From assembly GCF_003591175.1 (NCBI RefSeq), contig NZ_QYYG01000001.1, positions 1,178,001-1,242,000 of the forward strand: a DNA stretch of 64,000 nt, written 5' to 3'. The notes under the pieces were generated by a model. It had not been told where the DNA came from and made no database searches. It saw only the letters and a list, made by a program, of their open reading frames with translations. The DNA is from Serratia inhibens (GTDB lineage Bacteria > Pseudomonadota > Gammaproteobacteria > Enterobacterales > Enterobacteriaceae). Position 1 is the first letter of the stretch; each line of letters begins with the position of its first letter. A program made the translations under genes and the position numbers. Positions 20,958 through 32,414 of this stretch are shown here, piece after piece.

Positions 20958-21111
20958 TAGGACATTGGTAGCATTTTCGTTCTAGATTAACCTGCCTGCG
21001 AATGGAACACTGCGTTCAGACACAGGACGACACCAATCTATCTACAATAGTTCCAAAAGAATTATTGGCGGCAGTGGCAAAGGTGTCCGAATAACACCAA
21101 TGAGGGTAATA

Positions 21112-22227
21112 ATGATGAAGCGCAACATTCTTGCAGTGGTAATCCCGGCTCTGTTAGCTGCTGGTGCAGCAAACGCAGCTGAAATCTACAATAAAGACGG
21201 CAACAAGCTGGATCTGTACGGCAAAGTTGACGGTCTGCACTACTTCTCCGACGACAAAGGCAATGACGGCGACCAGACCTATGTTCGTTTCGGCTTCAAA
21301 GGTGAAACCCAGATTACTGACCAACTGACCGGTTACGGCCAGTGGGAATACAACGTTCAGGCTAACCACGACGAAGCACAGGGTACTGAAGGTACCAAAA
21401 CTCGTCTGGGCTTCGCGGGTCTGAAATTTGCTGACTACGGTTCATTCGACTACGGCCGTAACTACGGCGTACTGTACGACGTGGAAGGCTGGACAGATAT
21501 GCTGCCAGAGTTCGGTGGCGATACTTATACCTACACCGACAACTACATGACCGGCCGTACCAACGGCGTTGCGACTTACCGTAACAACAACTTCTTCGGT
21601 CTGGTTGACGGTCTGAACTTCGCTGTTCAGTACCAGGGCAAGAACGAAAACGACGGCCGCGCTCTGAAGAAACAAAACGGCGACGGTTGGGGCCTGTCCT
21701 CTACTTATGACATCGGCGAAGGCGTAAGCTTCGGTGCTGCATACGCGTCTTCTGACCGTACTGATGATCAGACCAAAAACGCTACTGCTAAAGGCGACAA
21801 AGCTGATGCGTGGACCGTGGGCGCTAAATACGACGCGAACAACGTTTACCTGGCTGCCATGTACTCCGAAACCCGTAACATGACGCCATACGGCGAAAGT
21901 GCTTACGATACCGCTATCGCTAACAAAACCCAGAACTTCGAAGTGACTGCTCAATACCAGTTCGACTTCGGTCTGCGCCCAGAAATTTCTTACCTGCAGT
22001 CTAAAGGTAAGGACCTGGCTGGCCGTACCGCACACGGTTCTAGCTTCGGTGGCGGCGACGCTGACCTGGTTAAATATGTTTCTGTTGGTACCACTTACTA
22101 CTTCAACAAAAACATGTCCACCTATGTTGATTACAAAATCAACCTGCTGGACGAAAACGAGTTCACTAAAGCCACTGGCACCGCTACCGATGATATCGTA
22201 GGTGTTGGTCTGGTTTACCAGTTCTAA
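21112..22227 (+). CDS. ompF: OmpF/OmpC-type general porin
   Basis: The start is at the tandem ATGATGAAGCGC (21112), behind GAGGG; the open frame begins 12 bases earlier. 371 residues with a Sec signal ([22 protein letters not shown], cut before [15 protein letters not shown]). The mature protein is a 16-strand trimeric outer-membrane beta barrel with the PEFGG loop-3 constriction motif near residue 130 and a terminal VGLVYQF ending in the Phe needed by the Bam machinery. The place between asnS and aspC is that of E. coli ompF, though parts of loop 3 look OmpC-like, so the symbol is by position. Confidence 0.9.
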   Translation: MMKRNILAVVIPALLAAGAANAAEIYNKDGNKLDLYGKVDGLHYFSDDKGNDGDQTYVRFGFKGETQITDQLTGYGQWEYNVQANHDEAQGTEGTKTRLGFAGLKFADYGSFDYGRNYGVLYDVEGWTDMLPEFGGDTYTYTDNYMTGRTNGVATYRNNNFFGLVDGLNFAVQYQGKNENDGRALKKQNGDGWGLSSTYDIGEGVSFGAAYASSDRTDDQTKNATAKGDKADAWTVGAKYDANNVYLAAMYSETRNMTPYGESAYDTAIANKTQNFEVTAQYQFDFGLRPEISYLQSKGKDLAGRTAHGSSFGGGDADLVKYVSVGTTYYFNKNMSTYVDYKINLLDENEFTKATGTATDDIVGVGLVYQF

Positions 22228-22265
22228 GTTGTCACACCTGACGGCGGTTCACCGTCGGCTGAGTT

Positions 22266-22296
22266 AAAAACAGGGCTTCGGCCCTGTTTTTGTTTT
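22266..22296 (+). terminator. Rho-independent terminator of the porin gene
   Basis: An 11-bp stem, AAAAACAGGGC with GCCCTGTTTTT, closed by the very stable TTCG tetraloop, followed by GTTTTT. It starts 39 bases after the porin stop. Confidence 0.95.
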
Positions 22297-22471
22297 TAGG
22301 CCACGAGTAACTTTTTATTCTGCCAACGCCCCCTTCTCCCTCATTTTTTATGCTGAATCTGCCCCCTTCACAAGATCGATGTGTTTTTCTCGCAAACGGT
22401 TGGCAAAGCGTATAACTGGCGCTACCCTGATGCTTCTGTCTGCTTAACTCCGAGCCATGGAAGCACCTGAC

Positions 22472-23662
22472 ATGTTTGAAAAAATCACTGCTGCACCCGC
22501 CGACCCTATCCTGGGTCTGACCGACATTTTCCGCGCGGACGCCCGCCCTAATAAAATCAATCTGGGCATTGGCGTCTACAAAGACGAAACCGGTAAAACG
22601 CCGGTGCTGACCAGCGTGAAAAAAGCTGAGCAATATCTGCTGGAAAATGAAACCACCAAAAACTATCTCGGCATTGAGGGCATCCCGGCGTTCGCCAACT
22701 GCACGCAAGAATTGCTGTTCGGCAAACAAAGCCCAATCATCGCCGACAAGCGTGCACGCACTGCGCAAACGCCTGGTGGTACCGGTGGCCTGCGTGTGGC
22801 AGCGGACTTTATCGCCAACCAGACCAGCGCAAAACGCATCTGGATCAGCAACCCAAGCTGGCCGAACCACAAAAACGTGTTCAGCGCCGTTGGCCTGGAA
22901 GTCCTGGAATACGCCTACTACGATGCCGCCAACCATGCGCTGGATTTCGATGGCCTGCTGAACAGCCTGAAACAGGCTCAGGCCGGCGATGTGGTATTGT
23001 TCCACGGCTGCTGCCACAACCCGACCGGCATCGACCCTACCGCCGAGCAGTGGGCCCAACTGGCCGAACTCTCCGTCGCCAATGGCTGGTTGCCGCTGTT
23101 CGACTTCGCCTATCAGGGCTTTGCCAAAGGTTTGGAAGAGGATGCCGAAGGGTTGCGTATTTTCGCCGCCAGGCATCAGGAACTGATCGTCGCCAGCTCG
23201 TACTCGAAGAACTTCGGCCTGTACAATGAACGCGTCGGTGCCTGCACGATCGTGGCCGCCGATGCGGATACCGCCGATCGCGCCTTCAGCCAGGTGAAAG
23301 CCGCTATTCGCGCCAACTACTCCAACCCACCGTCGCACGGTGCCGCCGTCGTGGCGACCATCCTGGGCGACGATGCGCTGCGTGCACTGTGGGAGCAGGA
23401 ACTGACCGATATGCGTCAACGTATCCATCGCATGCGTCAGCTGTTCGTCAATACGCTGCAAGAGAAAGGCGCAGAGCAGGACTTCAGCTTTATCATTAAC
23501 CAGAACGGCATGTTCTCGTTCAGTGGGCTGAGCAAAGAGCAGGTGCTGCGCCTGCGCGATGAGTTTGGCGTTTATGCCGTCAACTCCGGTCGCGTTAACG
23601 TTGCGGGCATGACGCCGGACAATATGGCGCCGCTGTGCGAAGCCATCGTCGCCGTGCTGTAA
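22472..23662 (+). CDS. aspC: AspC, aspartate aminotransferase
   Basis: The start is the ATG at 22472 ([16 protein letters not shown]), giving 396 residues as in E. coli; an ATG 15 bases upstream is less likely. A fold-type I PLP enzyme with [10 protein letters not shown], and the [15 protein letters not shown] block that holds the Schiff-base lysine near residue 246. It interconverts aspartate and oxaloacetate with glutamate/2-oxoglutarate and also serves aromatic amino acids. It shares a two-way terminator with ycbL. Confidence 0.97.
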   Translation: MFEKITAAPADPILGLTDIFRADARPNKINLGIGVYKDETGKTPVLTSVKKAEQYLLENETTKNYLGIEGIPAFANCTQELLFGKQSPIIADKRARTAQTPGGTGGLRVAADFIANQTSAKRIWISNPSWPNHKNVFSAVGLEVLEYAYYDAANHALDFDGLLNSLKQAQAGDVVLFHGCCHNPTGIDPTAEQWAQLAELSVANGWLPLFDFAYQGFAKGLEEDAEGLRIFAARHQELIVASSYSKNFGLYNERVGACTIVAADADTADRAFSQVKAAIRANYSNPPSHGAAVVATILGDDALRALWEQELTDMRQRIHRMRQLFVNTLQEKGAEQDFSFIINQNGMFSFSGLSKEQVLRLRDEFGVYAVNSGRVNVAGMTPDNMAPLCEAIVAVL

Positions 23663-23686
23663 AAGGTTGCGGCTGCAAATAAGCAA

Positions 23687-23709
23687 AAGGGGCGCTCAAA
23701 GCGCCCCTT
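23687..23709. terminator. Bidirectional terminator between aspC and ycbL
   Basis: A 9-bp stem AAGGGGCGC / GCGCCCCTT with loop TCAAA. Both flanks carry short T/A runs (CAAAAGG before, TTAGTTATTT after), so it can serve both converging genes. Confidence 0.8.
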
Positions 23710-23733
23710 AGTTATTTCTGCCGGGAAATAACC

Positions 23734-24381
23734 TTACCAGATAGCCGGCTCTTCGCGCAGGAACGGGTTGGTTTCACGCTCCTGACCAAAGGTGGACATA
23801 GGTCCATGGCCGGGGATAAACGCCATGTCATCGCCCTGCGGCAACAGCTTGGTACGAATAGAGTCAATCAGCGCCTGGTGATCGCCACGCGGGAAATCGC
23901 TACGCCCGACACCGCCGTTAAACAGCACGTCGCCCACCAGCGCCAGCCGCGCCTTTTCATTGATAAAGACGATATGGCCAGGCGTGTGGCCAGGGCAATG
24001 CAGCACGTTGAACGTCATCTCGCCCACCTGCACCTTGTCGCCTTCTTGCAGCCATTGGGTCGGCGTCAACGGCGCGCACTCTTCCAGCCCAAACATCCGG
24101 CTCTGCGCAGGCAGGCCATCCAGCCAGAAAGCGTCTTCCTTGTCCGGGCCGTAAATCGGCACCTGATAATGCTCGGCCAGTTCCGCCGCGGCACCTACAT
24201 GATCGAGATGGCCGTGCGTCAGCAGGATCTGCGTGATCGTAACGCCCTGCTTCGCCACTTCAGTCTTCAATTTTTCTGCTTCGCCACCGGGATCGACTAA
24301 TGCCGCCTGCTGCGTGCTTTCACACCAGATCAGGCTACAATTTTGACTGAAGGCGGTAACGGGAATAATTTGGTATTTCAT
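23734..24381 (-). CDS. ycbL: YcbL, metallo-beta-lactamase fold hydrolase (glyoxalase II-like)
   Basis: The start is the internal ATG at 24381 ([15 protein letters not shown]), giving 215 residues, the E. coli length. The two-metal motif THGHLDHVG is near residue 52 and a further metal His lies in HCPGHTPGH near 130. The family has weak glyoxalase II activity, hydrolysing S-lactoylglutathione; the real substrate is uncertain. Cytoplasmic, no signal peptide. It sits 65 bases after mepK on the same strand. Confidence 0.93.
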   Translation of the reverse strand: MKYQIIPVTAFSQNCSLIWCESTQQAALVDPGGEAEKLKTEVAKQGVTITQILLTHGHLDHVGAAAELAEHYQVPIYGPDKEDAFWLDGLPAQSRMFGLEECAPLTPTQWLQEGDKVQVGEMTFNVLHCPGHTPGHIVFINEKARLALVGDVLFNGGVGRSDFPRGDHQALIDSIRTKLLPQGDDMAFIPGHGPMSTFGQERETNPFLREEPAIW

Positions 24382-24446
24382 AAGGCTCCAACGACAACAG
24401 CGCCACACCCTCGCAGGCTGGCGCTATTCACCATGGTGCACAGCGA

Positions 24447-24995
24447 TTACCAGGTCCGCACCGGGCCGGTATCGATGTGTACAAAGTTGCTACGTGGGTA
24501 ATATCCTACACCACCACCGCGCATTTTTAACGCCGCTTTACGGATATTACTCAACTGGATACCTTCGATATGGAAATCCATCGCCTGGCCTTTGGTGTGA
24601 TAACTGTGCTTGGCCACACCGCGGCTGCGCTCACGTAGCTCGTTGTTGGTATCCAGAGAACGGTAACCTGAAACCAATTGTACCGGCTTGTTGGTACCCA
24701 ATAGACCTTGCAGACGATAGAGCTGATCAAACAGGCGGGGATCGATCGGCTTAACCTTATTGGCGCGATAATCACGGAAAAGATGATTAAGACGAACCAG
24801 CTCGTCTTTATTATAACCCTTCCCATCAAAGAATTCGGCCTTCAACGTTTCGCCCGTATGCATGTTATTTACGACCAGAATACGTGGGCGTGAAGTAGAA
24901 AGACTGGCAAAAGCCTGCCCTGGGAGCAGGGCTATACCCATGGCGGCGCTACCTAACGCCAGCCATTTACGGCGATGATGATCAATTTTGTCCAT
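24447..24995 (-). CDS. mepK: MepK (YcbK), murein endopeptidase for mDap-mDap cross-links
   Basis: The ATG at 24995 (MDKIDHHRRKWLALGS) gives 182 residues, as in E. coli. RRKWLALGSAAMG is a twin-arginine-like signal, with the mature part starting after AFA near residue 31. The DUF882/peptidase M15-like metal site is visible as SYHTKGQAMDFH near residue 125 and VHIDTGP near the end. MepK cuts the 3-3 cross-links that L,D-transpeptidases such as the adjacent ldtD make, so the two neighbours act on the same bond in opposite directions. Confidence 0.94.
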   Translation of the reverse strand: MDKIDHHRRKWLALGSAAMGIALLPGQAFASLSTSRPRILVVNNMHTGETLKAEFFDGKGYNKDELVRLNHLFRDYRANKVKPIDPRLFDQLYRLQGLLGTNKPVQLVSGYRSLDTNNELRERSRGVAKHSYHTKGQAMDFHIEGIQLSNIRKAALKMRGGGVGYYPRSNFVHIDTGPVRTW

Positions 24996-25103
24996 GTTTC
25001 TGTTAAACCCGGCAAGAATATCAAAATATATGCACAAAACAGCGCACTGCCCGAACCATAACCGCCCACACAGCCTGAGTCAACCCGTGATGTCCCGCGG
25101 TTT

Positions 25104-25130
25104 GCAGGCACTCACTGAATGAGTGCCTGC
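25104..25130. other. Perfect 11-bp hairpin between ldtD and mepK
   Basis: GCAGGCACTCA (25104-25114) pairs with TGAGTGCCTGC (25120-25130) around a 5-base loop. It lies 46 bases beyond the ldtD stop. There is no U-tract on either strand, so it is not a classical terminator; an RNA-stabilising or attenuating hairpin is possible. Confidence 0.7.
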
Positions 25131-25176
25131 ATCATGGTCCGATATTCAGACCGTTATTTATTTATAATTACTGCAT

Positions 25177-27018
25177 TTATTGCATTAATTTTTCGGCCTG
25201 AGCCAAAATTTGTGCACCCGATCTCACCGTATCATCGTAATTGTAAATATCTGTACGAAATTGTGGCTTTCCATCATCAGAAACCCAGGCGGTTAAATAA
25301 TACAATTTAACCGGAATATGCTGTCGGATATTTACGTAGGTGGTATTTCCCCCTTTAAGGGTGGAGGAAACGCGGGTATTGTTCCAGCCGGCATCTTGCA
25401 GCAGCATATTCGCCAAATCAGATGCCTTGTTAACGCGTACGCAACCGGAACTCAGGGCACGAATATCTTTCTGGAACAGATTATGGTTCGGCGTATCGTG
25501 CAGATAGATAGCATCCGAGCTCGGCATGTTGAATTTGAAGCGCCCCAGTGAGTTGGTGGCGCCTGGTGCCTGGCGAATGCGGTAAGGGAAATTACGCGCA
25601 GACACCATGTTCCAGTCAATCATCGCCGGGTTAATCACCTCGGCGTCATTGCTCCAGCCGGAAAGCACGGTATAGCCATGTTTCTGGAAATAGCTGCCGT
25701 CACGCATTGCCTTTGGCACAATATCTTCGCGTACCAGCGTAGTCGGCACATTCCACGGCGGGTTGACCACTACATTGTTCAGCGCACTGCTCATCAGCGG
25801 CGTCTTGCGGCTAGGCCGACCGACGATGACCCTTGAGGAAAGCACTTCATTGCCGTTCTGGTAGTAAGTCAGCGAGTAATTGGGAATGTTAACCATGATC
25901 CCGGTGTCGACGTAGCCTGGGAGGATGCGCAAACGCTGGATATTCAATGCCAGCAGCGAAGCGCGCGTTTGCGGCGACACATTGAGCCATTCGCGGGTAC
26001 GCACGCCGATCACCCCGTCAGCGCTCAAACCTTGCCATTTCTGGAAGCGTTTAACGCCTTCAACCAGATCGGGGGTATAGGCGTTATCAGTGACGGTCAC
26101 CGGGCCGGCAGGCTGCTGGGCGAATGGCGATTCCGGCGATGCGGCAAGATCTTTTACCGGTGCGGCAGACGGGCTGATAACCACACTTTTGCTCTCGCGG
26201 CTTTTTTCTTCATCGACTGACAGGCCACCATCGTCCGGTTCATTGCGCGAGCCGGTCAGTACCGCAGGCGGATCCTGCGTTTGCACCGGTGCTGCGGTAG
26301 TGGTCAGCATGCCATTACGCGCCAGAATCTCACGCAGGGCGGCAATGTCGCTGCTCAGTTGATCGGGGCGCAAGCTCGGGCCGTTAGCCATCTGCGGCCA
26401 CGGACGATTGTCGGCCAGCATATCGCGCAGCGCCTGATGCATCTTGGCATATTGCGGGTGCTGCGGTGCCAGCGTGGTGATATAAGCCAACGTCTTGCCC
26501 TGACGCACCGCCAGTTGCCATTGATTAATCACCGCATTAGGCGGCAGACCGAGCTTGTAGGGAATATTGCTATACAGCCAGCTGTTACCGTTGGCGCCGA
26601 TGGCTGAAACGAACTGCAAATACCCCAGCATGGCATCAGACAGGACAACGTCGCGTGCCACGCCGGTAATCGCCGGATCGGTCAGCATCTTCACCCATTG
26701 GGTAAACTGCGGCTGCACGCCGGACATGGCCAGTTCAGCCAACTGCTGCTGGAACTGCTGAACCGCCTCGCGATCCTGCCACATCAATTGCATTCGGTTC
26801 GCGGCGTACAAAGGAGCCAGCGTTGAAAGATAGTGCGGTGTAATCCCTTTCGGCAATGCTGCCAACAATTCCGAACGGCTTTGCGCAACTGACATGCCGG
26901 ATGACGCCACCGGAAACGCAGGCACGGTTGCCCATGCGGGTAACGACGACGCAAGTCCAGATGCGATTGCGCAGCTCAGCGCCAGACGCCGTAAAGTGTT
27001 TCCATTTTTAAGCAACAT
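25177..27018 (-). CDS. ldtD: LdtD (YcbB), L,D-transpeptidase
   Basis: 613 residues. An N-terminal signal peptide (residues 1-30, ending ASSLPAWA) is followed by a scaffold region, a Pro/Ser-rich linker, a peptidoglycan-binding helix domain around 310-340 ([20 protein letters not shown]) and a YkuD catalytic domain. The catalytic cysteine is at 526 in SSGCVRV, with its histidine in the nearby LHDTPNH. LdtD makes 3-3 cross-links in the periplasm and in E. coli supports beta-lactam tolerance and lipopolysaccharide stress survival. Confidence 0.96.
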   Translation of the reverse strand: MLLKNGNTLRRLALSCAIASGLASSLPAWATVPAFPVASSGMSVAQSRSELLAALPKGITPHYLSTLAPLYAANRMQLMWQDREAVQQFQQQLAELAMSGVQPQFTQWVKMLTDPAITGVARDVVLSDAMLGYLQFVSAIGANGNSWLYSNIPYKLGLPPNAVINQWQLAVRQGKTLAYITTLAPQHPQYAKMHQALRDMLADNRPWPQMANGPSLRPDQLSSDIAALREILARNGMLTTTAAPVQTQDPPAVLTGSRNEPDDGGLSVDEEKSRESKSVVISPSAAPVKDLAASPESPFAQQPAGPVTVTDNAYTPDLVEGVKRFQKWQGLSADGVIGVRTREWLNVSPQTRASLLALNIQRLRILPGYVDTGIMVNIPNYSLTYYQNGNEVLSSRVIVGRPSRKTPLMSSALNNVVVNPPWNVPTTLVREDIVPKAMRDGSYFQKHGYTVLSGWSNDAEVINPAMIDWNMVSARNFPYRIRQAPGATNSLGRFKFNMPSSDAIYLHDTPNHNLFQKDIRALSSGCVRVNKASDLANMLLQDAGWNNTRVSSTLKGGNTTYVNIRQHIPVKLYYLTAWVSDDGKPQFRTDIYNYDDTVRSGAQILAQAEKLMQ

Positions 27019-27186
27019 CCATTGCCCCCTGTATGCTCACAAAAAATACATCAAAAACCACTTGTTAATTTCAGTATACGAACAGAAAGGCCATTTTGCC
27101 CTTGAACGCCGCTAATAACTGTTATTTCATTAAGCTACCCGTTTTTTAGCGGATAAAAAAGCAGGACCATCATCCATGCACACAAA

Positions 27187-27214
27187 AAAATAGCCACCCC
27201 AGGGCGGCTATTTT
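27187..27214 (-). terminator. Terminator of the muk operon
   Basis: 9-bp stem AAAATAGCC / GGCTATTTT around a 10-base loop, 27 bases past the mukB stop. On the minus strand the descending arm runs into TTTTTTTGTG, a good U-tract. Confidence 0.88.
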
Positions 27215-27240
27215 CAGATTATTAGCGGACTTTTTTGCGT

Positions 27241-30200
27241 TTACGGCGTTTCTACCGAAGCCGTGCCCGGTGCAGGAAGCTCATTGGCGAAACCGCGCAG
27301 CCCCACTACGTGCACGTGCTCATGGTTCTGGAACACCTTACGCACCAGCTTATAAGTGGTGCCTTTTTCCGGGCTGATGTTTTCCGGCGCGGCGATAATC
27401 AGCTGCATTTCAAGACGATCGCACAGCTCGAACAGCGTTGCGATAGACTTGGCATCCAGTCGCGCCGCCTCATCGAGGAACAGCAGGCGGCAAGGTGAGA
27501 TATCCTTGCCACGCAGACGCCGTGACTCCTCTTCCCAGCTCTGCACCACCATCACCAGAATCGACATCCCGGTCCCTATCGCTTCCCCGGTAGACAGCGC
27601 GCCGCTCTCGGCACGCAGCCAACCGTCAGAGCCGCGGAACACTTCCACTTCCAGCTCCAGATAGTTACGGTAATCCAGCAACTCTTCGCCGATAGTCTGT
27701 GGCGTGCGTTGCCCCATATCAATCTGCGGGTTCAGGCGCTGATACAGCTTGGCCAAGGCTTCAGAGAAGGTCAGACGGTTGCTGTTGAACAGATCCTGAT
27801 GCTGCTCTCGCTGCTCGGCAAGCACATCCAGCAGCGTCGCATGCGCTTCGCGCACGTTGACGTTCAGCCGCACGCTCTTCACCTGACCGAAAGACACCGC
27901 CTGCAGACCCTGATTGAGCATGCGAATGCGGTTCTGTTCACGCTGGATGGTTTTGCGGATGATATTCGCCACGCTCTTGGAACTGATCGCCAGCTTCTGC
28001 TCACGCGCAGTCAGTTCTTCGGTCAGACGACCCAGTTCGATTTCCATCTGTTCGATGGCCTCAACCGGGTCATCGGTACGAATGATATCCTGGCGAATAC
28101 GCTCGCGCAGATGCTGATACACCGCGATATAGAACTGAATCTTGCGTTCCGGGCGCTTTGGATCTTCCGACAAGCGCAGAACGTCGCGCAGATGTTCGTT
28201 ATCCGACACCGCCAGACGCAACGCACCCAGCGCCTTATCCGACATCGAGCGCAGCTCGTCACCGTCCATATAAGCCAGTTCGCGACGGTGCAGACGGCGT
28301 TCAACGCCGTTGTCTTTCACCATGCGCATGACCGCACACCAGCCCGCCTTGGCGGTCACCACCTGCTCGCGCAGTTGGTGATAGTCGCGTTCCAGCTTGC
28401 GCAGTTTCTTCTGCAGGCCGTCCATTTCCGCTTCGCAGAAGGTCAGCTGTTTTTCCAGCTGGTTACGCCGCGCACGGTTGGTACTCAGCGCCGCATGCAG
28501 TTCGTCACGACGCGATCGTGCACGCGCCTCGGCATTGGCATCGGCTTGCACGCCGATATCCACCAGCTCCTGGCTCAGCTCTTTCAGCATGTCGCGCTTG
28601 GCGTCATACGAACTTTTCAGCGATGCCAGCACCTGGCTGTACTGGGTAAATTGGGTTTGATACTGACGCAGTTGCTCACGGGCGCGGGTACGTTCCGCTT
28701 CCGCATGCTCCAGACGCTGACGCAGCTTGTCGTTAAGATCGTTGTTGGCGTTCTGCATGCCGGCCGAGTCGGTATAACCAAAGTGCGCGCGACGCTGTAC
28801 CACTTCGATCAGAGCAAACGCCTGCTGCTTGGCCTGGCGCTGTACGCTCTGCGCCTGGGTGTAATCCTGCTGCAGCTGTTCATGTTGCTGCGGGTCGCTT
28901 TGCAACACCGACAGCAAGGGTTCCAGCTTGACCAGGGAGACGCCGTGTTGCTGAATATGGCGCGCGGCATCCTGCGCCTCTTCCAGCTCTTCACGGATTT
29001 CTTCCACCCGGTCCTGCAGGGTATCGTCGTTCAGCAGTGACACCAACGGCATCAGGCGGTTGAGCGCCGAGATGCCCTCTTTCGCCTGATCGTACTGCTG
29101 CCGCTGCTGCTGGTTCTGCGCTTCATGGTTATTCAGCGCACGCTCGATTTCACCGCGACGGGTATTGAGGCCACGGATCTCCGCTTCCGGATCGGCGTCA
29201 AACGCCACCGCCAGATGGGAGCCGATAAAGCGGCTGAAAGCCTGATGCGAACGCTGGGTCTTTTGCACGTCGAATGACAGCGTCGCGTAGCGCTCAGCCA
29301 GCGTTTCACGCTCGGCATGCAGCACTTCCAGGCGGTTTTCACGCGCGGCGCGGCCAAACAGCGGCACTTCCGGGTAACGCGAATAACGCCACTGACGATC
29401 GGCGGTTTTCACCAACACCGCCCTGTCCTGCTCTTCGACGGCGAACACGCTGTCATCGAACGACTGCGGATCCCCTTCGATCAGATAGAGATCTTCCGGG
29501 CAGTCTTCGAGACCTTCCAGCATTTCGCGCACCAGCGACAGATCCGGCACCACGATCGCGTGGCGCGACGGGCCGTACAGCGCCGAGAAGTAAGGCGCAT
29601 CGTCGATGGTGACATCGTCGTAAATTTCAGAGAGCAGCACGCCGCCAAAACGTTCGGCCAGCGTCACCAGACGCTGATCTTCGGCACCACCAGGCTGGCT
29701 AAGGCGTTCGATCTGCGCTTCAACTTCACGCTTGCGGGCAGCCACTTCGTCGCGCTCAACGGTGGTTTCACGTTCGCGCTCCAGCAGTTGCTGCATGAAC
29801 TCGGTTACCTGCTGGCTGCTTTCCAGCTCTTCACCGCTCTGCTCGCTAAGCTGACTCAGGGAATCCTGCGCCGCCAACCAGACTGGCGCGCGGGCAGTCA
29901 GCTCACGGATGCGCTGCTGGATTTGCTCCAACTCCTGACGCATTTCCATTCTGCGCTCGCCGGCGTCGCTGACGCTCTGCGACAGCGATTCCAGACGCTC
30001 TTCCAACTCTTGCAACAGCGCATCGAGATCGTCCGGCTGATATTCCTGGCCGTGGCGCTTGCAGAACTCCTGCAGCAGACGCTCGGCATCTTGTTGGGAG
30101 CGCAGACGCTGTTCCAGCTCGCTCAGGCGCATGCGCAGCGGTTGTACGCGTTCGGCAAGGTGCTGCTGCGAAGGCCAATCGCGCAACAATTCGCGTGCAC

Positions 30201-31689
30201 ACTGCCAGGCTTCACTGCGGCTGACCTGGCCGGCGATTTTACCCACCAGCTGATAAGCTTGTTCAAACTGGCCGTGCGCGGCGTCGGCTACGCTCAGTTT
30301 CTGCTCGAGCATCAGCAAGGCTTCCGTCGCTTCCTGCTCACGCGCCTGGAAAGTATCCAGCCACTGTTCGGCATTTTCAGCGGTCAGCTCCGGCAGTTGG
30401 CACAGCCCACGAGCGCGTTCCAATGCCTGCAACGCCTGCTGATACTGAATGGCGCGGGTCTGCTGCACGTCAAGCGCCTGCTGGTAGTCGGCGAGCTGGC
30501 TTTTCAGTTCATCCACTTCCAGTTCGGCCGCCTCGGCGCGCGCTTCGTTTTCTGCCTGTTGCTCACTGGCCTCGGCAACCACTTCGTTCTGTTCTTCCAG
30601 GCGGTAGGTCAGCTCTTCCAGATCGCCTTCATAACGCTCGATCTTCTCCTGCTGACGCATTGCCGTCTGCACCAGATTCAGGTGATCGCTGGCGGCCTGG
30701 TAGTCGGTTTCCAAATCGGATTCCGCACCGCTCTGTTCTGCCAACTCACGCGCCATTTCCACGTGGCGATACTGCTCGGCGGCCAGCTGTTTACGGCTGC
30801 CCAGCAGATCGCTGCGCAGCGCCAGCGCGCCGTCCAGATGAATGCGCCGTTCGTTGGCATGGCGCATGTAGTCTGCCGCCACGTAGGACGTTGCTTCGGA
30901 GATCAGGTGTTTGAACAGATCACGGTCCGACTGAGTGACGCGAATCGCTTCCAACGTCATGCGGTTTTCGCGCAGCGCCGCTTCCATATCCTGGAACGCC
31001 TTGCGCACGCCGCTGTTTTCCGGCAACAAATAGTCACGCAGCGAGCGGGTGATGGCGCTGGAAATCCCGCCGTACAGCGAGGCTTCGATCAGGCGGTAAA
31101 ACTTGCTGCGATCGGCGGACGAACGCAGGCGTTTAGGGATCACGCCCAGATCGAACATTAAGGAATGGTAGTCGGTGATCGAGTTGAACTGCTTGAACTG
31201 CACGCCTTCCATCTCTTCAACGCGATCTTTCAGTTCCTGCAACGTCAGCACGCGCGCCTGGCGCTCGCCCACCGTTTGGGTCAGAAGCTCTGTCGGCTGC
31301 ACTGCGGTCGGCAGGCCCTGAATGGTGAACGGCTTGATGTCCACCTTGCGATCGCGGCCGGCTACCTGCTGCAGACGCACTCCGACCACCACGCGCTGAT
31401 GGCGTGAGTTGATCACATCAAGCGTGGAGTAACAGACCCCGGCGCGCAGCTTGCCGTGCAAGCCCTTGTCGCGCGAACCGCTGGTGGCGCCGGCTTCGGT
31501 GGTGTTACGAAAGTGCAGCAGCGTCAAGTCGGGGATCAGCGCGGTGACGAAAGCCGCCATAGTGGTGGATTTCCCCGCCCCGTTACCGCCGGACAGCGTG
31601 GTCACCAACTCATCCAGATCAAAGGTGCGGGCAAAAAAGCCGTTCCAGTTGACCAGCGTCAGCGAGCGAAATTTACCGCGTTCAATCAT
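27241..31689 (-). CDS. mukB: MukB, SMC-like subunit of the MukBEF condensin
   Basis: 1482 residues. The N-terminal head has Walker A GGNGAGKS at 34-41. Two long Gln/Glu/Arg-rich coiled coils surround a hinge around 660-780. The C-terminal head carries the signature [10 protein letters not shown] at about 1365 and Walker [13 protein letters not shown] at about 1402-1410. MukB dimerises at the hinge and with kleisin MukF and MukE compacts and segregates the chromosome; it also binds topoisomerase IV. It overlaps mukE by 4 bases, so translation is probably coupled. Confidence 0.98.
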   Translation of the reverse strand: MIERGKFRSLTLVNWNGFFARTFDLDELVTTLSGGNGAGKSTTMAAFVTALIPDLTLLHFRNTTEAGATSGSRDKGLHGKLRAGVCYSTLDVINSRHQRVVVGVRLQQVAGRDRKVDIKPFTIQGLPTAVQPTELLTQTVGERQARVLTLQELKDRVEEMEGVQFKQFNSITDYHSLMFDLGVIPKRLRSSADRSKFYRLIEASLYGGISSAITRSLRDYLLPENSGVRKAFQDMEAALRENRMTLEAIRVTQSDRDLFKHLISEATSYVAADYMRHANERRIHLDGALALRSDLLGSRKQLAAEQYRHVEMARELAEQSGAESDLETDYQAASDHLNLVQTAMRQQEKIERYEGDLEELTYRLEEQNEVVAEASEQQAENEARAEAAELEVDELKSQLADYQQALDVQQTRAIQYQQALQALERARGLCQLPELTAENAEQWLDTFQAREQEATEALLMLEQKLSVADAAHGQFEQAYQLVGKIAGQVSRSEAWQCARELLRDWPSQQHLAERVQPLRMRLSELEQRLRSQQDAERLLQEFCKRHGQEYQPDDLDALLQELEERLESLSQSVSDAGERRMEMRQELEQIQQRIRELTARAPVWLAAQDSLSQLSEQSGEELESSQQVTEFMQQLLERERETTVERDEVAARKREVEAQIERLSQPGGAEDQRLVTLAERFGGVLLSEIYDDVTIDDAPYFSALYGPSRHAIVVPDLSLVREMLEGLEDCPEDLYLIEGDPQSFDDSVFAVEEQDRAVLVKTADRQWRYSRYPEVPLFGRAARENRLEVLHAERETLAERYATLSFDVQKTQRSHQAFSRFIGSHLAVAFDADPEAEIRGLNTRRGEIERALNNHEAQNQQQRQQYDQAKEGISALNRLMPLVSLLNDDTLQDRVEEIREELEEAQDAARHIQQHGVSLVKLEPLLSVLQSDPQQHEQLQQDYTQAQSVQRQAKQQAFALIEVVQRRAHFGYTDSAGMQNANNDLNDKLRQRLEHAEAERTRAREQLRQYQTQFTQYSQVLASLKSSYDAKRDMLKELSQELVDIGVQADANAEARARSRRDELHAALSTNRARRNQLEKQLTFCEAEMDGLQKKLRKLERDYHQLREQVVTAKAGWCAVMRMVKDNGVERRLHRRELAYMDGDELRSMSDKALGALRLAVSDNEHLRDVLRLSEDPKRPERKIQFYIAVYQHLRERIRQDIIRTDDPVEAIEQMEIELGRLTEELTAREQKLAISSKSVANIIRKTIQREQNRIRMLNQGLQAVSFGQVKSVRLNVNVREAHATLLDVLAEQREQHQDLFNSNRLTFSEALAKLYQRLNPQIDMGQRTPQTIGEELLDYRNYLELEVEVFRGSDGWLRAESGALSTGEAIGTGMSILVMVVQSWEEESRRLRGKDISPCRLLFLDEAARLDAKSIATLFELCDRLEMQLIIAAPENISPEKGTTYKLVRKVFQNHEHVHVVGLRGFANELPAPGTASVETP

Positions 31690-32414
31690 TCCTGTTCATC
31701 CTCTGCACTGTCCGGAGTGTTATCAACCTGCTGGTCTTCTACTTCGCTCTCGTCATTCAGCGACAGGCTGTTTTCAACCGGCATCGCCTCGCCGTCACGA
31801 ATCATGCGCAGCTGTGCTTCACGCGGATCGTCACCGCTGCGCACGTCGGCGCCAAAGCGGAACACGGCTTCGGTGATACGGAACTTGCTGCTGTCATTGC
31901 CCATGAAATAGACCATGCCCAGACGACGCAGGCGGTTCAGTGAGGTACGCACTTTTTCGTGCAGTTTCTGACGATCGAGATCCGAGCCGGTGGAGCGCTG
32001 GTTAACGAACTTCAACAATTTGGTCTCATCCGCCAGGCTCAGCAGCTCGTCGTACAGCTCCTGATGGCTGAAGATCCCCTCATGCGCCAGGCGCTCGGGG
32101 CTGAGATAGAGATAACACAGGATTTTTCCCACCATCATGTCCAGTTCGGACAGCACCGAACGCGGGATCAGGGTAGTGGAACGCGGGCGCAGGTAGAAAA
32201 ACCCTTCCGGCGCACGGATCAGTTCCACGCTGTAGCGAGTGTAGAACTCTTCCAGCTCGTCCTGAAAATCCATTAAGAAGGCGTGGTTGTCCAGCTCATC
32301 GATACCGATGTGACGACCCGCGCGCAGTTGGCTGTCGAGCGCAGGAAACAGCGCGTTAGACAATGCCTTGGCCAGCTTGACTGGCATTACTTGTTCAATA
32401 TTTGTCGATGACAT
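31686..32414 (-). CDS. mukE: MukE, condensin accessory subunit
   Basis: The start is placed at ATG 32414 ([14 protein letters not shown]), overlapping the end of mukF by 20 bases and giving 242 residues (234 in E. coli). A second ATG nine codons on (MPVKLAKAL, 32387) is an alternative used in some annotations. The winged-helix KITE fold shows the conserved [20 protein letters not shown] block. The tail is acidic and variable. MukE binds MukF and modulates MukB DNA loading. Confidence 0.95.
   Translation of the reverse strand: MSSTNIEQVMPVKLAKALSNALFPALDSQLRAGRHIGIDELDNHAFLMDFQDELEEFYTRYSVELIRAPEGFFYLRPRSTTLIPRSVLSELDMMVGKILCYLYLSPERLAHEGIFSHQELYDELLSLADETKLLKFVNQRSTGSDLDRQKLHEKVRTSLNRLRRLGMVYFMGNDSSKFRITEAVFRFGADVRSGDDPREAQLRMIRDGEAMPVENSLSLNDESEVEDQQVDNTPDSAEDEQE

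Noticed and set aside
29317-31161. 614-codon open frame opposite mukB
   Set aside because: Antisense shadow of the mukB coiled coil; no ribosome site or domain pattern.
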